From NCBI GenBank assembly GCA_945863825.1, contig CAMBBY010000087.1, positions 1 to 6,147 of the forward strand: a stretch of 6,147 nucleotides of DNA. Reading direction: 5' to 3'. The DNA is from an uncultured Prevotella sp. (GTDB lineage Bacteria > Bacteroidota > Bacteroidia > Bacteroidales > Bacteroidaceae). The notes beneath the pieces are model-generated. The model saw only the letters and a list, made by a program, of their open reading frames with translations, did no database searches and had not been told where the DNA came from. A program made the position numbers and the translations under genes. Below are positions 6,103 through 6,147 of this stretch, in pieces; the first letter of the stretch is position 1; each line of letters begins with the position of its first letter.

Positions 6103-6147
6103 CTGTCTCTTATACACATCTCCGAGCCCACGAGACTAAGGCGAATC
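6103..6147 (+). other. Illumina Nextera adapter contamination (not genomic)
   Basis: Bases 6103-6121 are the 19-bp Tn5 mosaic end (CTGTCTCTTATACACATCT). Bases 6122-6136 (CCGAGCCCACGAGAC) are the rest of the Nextera read-2 transposase adapter. Bases 6137-6144 (TAAGGCGA) equal the N701 i7 index as written in sample sheets, and ATC begins the flow-cell tail. The order and orientation are those of adapter read-through at a short insert, so this is a library artefact left in the assembly and not a natural transposon end. Confidence 0.98.

Noticed and set aside
6103..6121. Mosaic end read as the terminus of a natural Tn5 or IS50 element
   Set aside because: It is followed directly by Nextera adapter, index and P7 bases, so it is synthetic.

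Overview
The window looks like a short contig from a gut-type Bacteroidota genome, most likely Prevotella/Segatella. The grounds are the housekeeping proteins (Bacteroidota-style TilS, PurA, HisS, Maf and KdsC), A/T-rich leaders without a clear Shine-Dalgarno sequence, a TAnnTTTG-type -7 promoter box ahead of the Fur-family gene, and a CE12 pectin esterase. The genus is inferred from sequence feel, not from a search.

Layout from left to right. Positions 10-657 (+) hold the C-terminal half of tilS (tRNA-Ile lysidine synthetase); its ATPase half is missing and two in-frame stops lie in the first nine bases. It converges on a secreted rhamnogalacturonan acetylesterase-like protein (696-1694, -), whose last ~60 residues look like the first coil of a pectin methylesterase. 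A strong intrinsic terminator (1735-1778) ends the next unit. That unit is read right to left as a Fur-family regulator (4584-5066), purA (3298-4572) and hisS (1833-3197). A 20-bp RNA-type hairpin lies between purA and hisS. Further right are maf (5232-5876) and the last 66 codons of kdsC (5902-6102), also on the minus strand.

The final 45 bases (6103-6147) are not biological. They are the Illumina Nextera transposase mosaic end, the rest of the read-2 adapter, an 8-base index and the first three bases of the flow-cell tail. The kdsC fragment is therefore cut by a tagmentation site, and any protein starting MYKRQ there is a chimera.

Functionally this is mostly core metabolism: AMP synthesis (PurA), tRNA charging and tRNA modification (HisS, TilS), house-cleaning of nucleotides (Maf) and Kdo synthesis for lipopolysaccharide (KdsC), plus one carbohydrate-active enzyme for pectin. 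I found no mobile element, CRISPR array, tRNA, rRNA or clear new defence or biosynthetic system. The points worth a second look are the adapter junction, the strand-specific hairpin before hisS, the CE12 protein with a CE8-like stub, the Fur promoter with a palindrome in its spacer, and the broken tilS edge. No gene-free stretch exceeds 165 bases.
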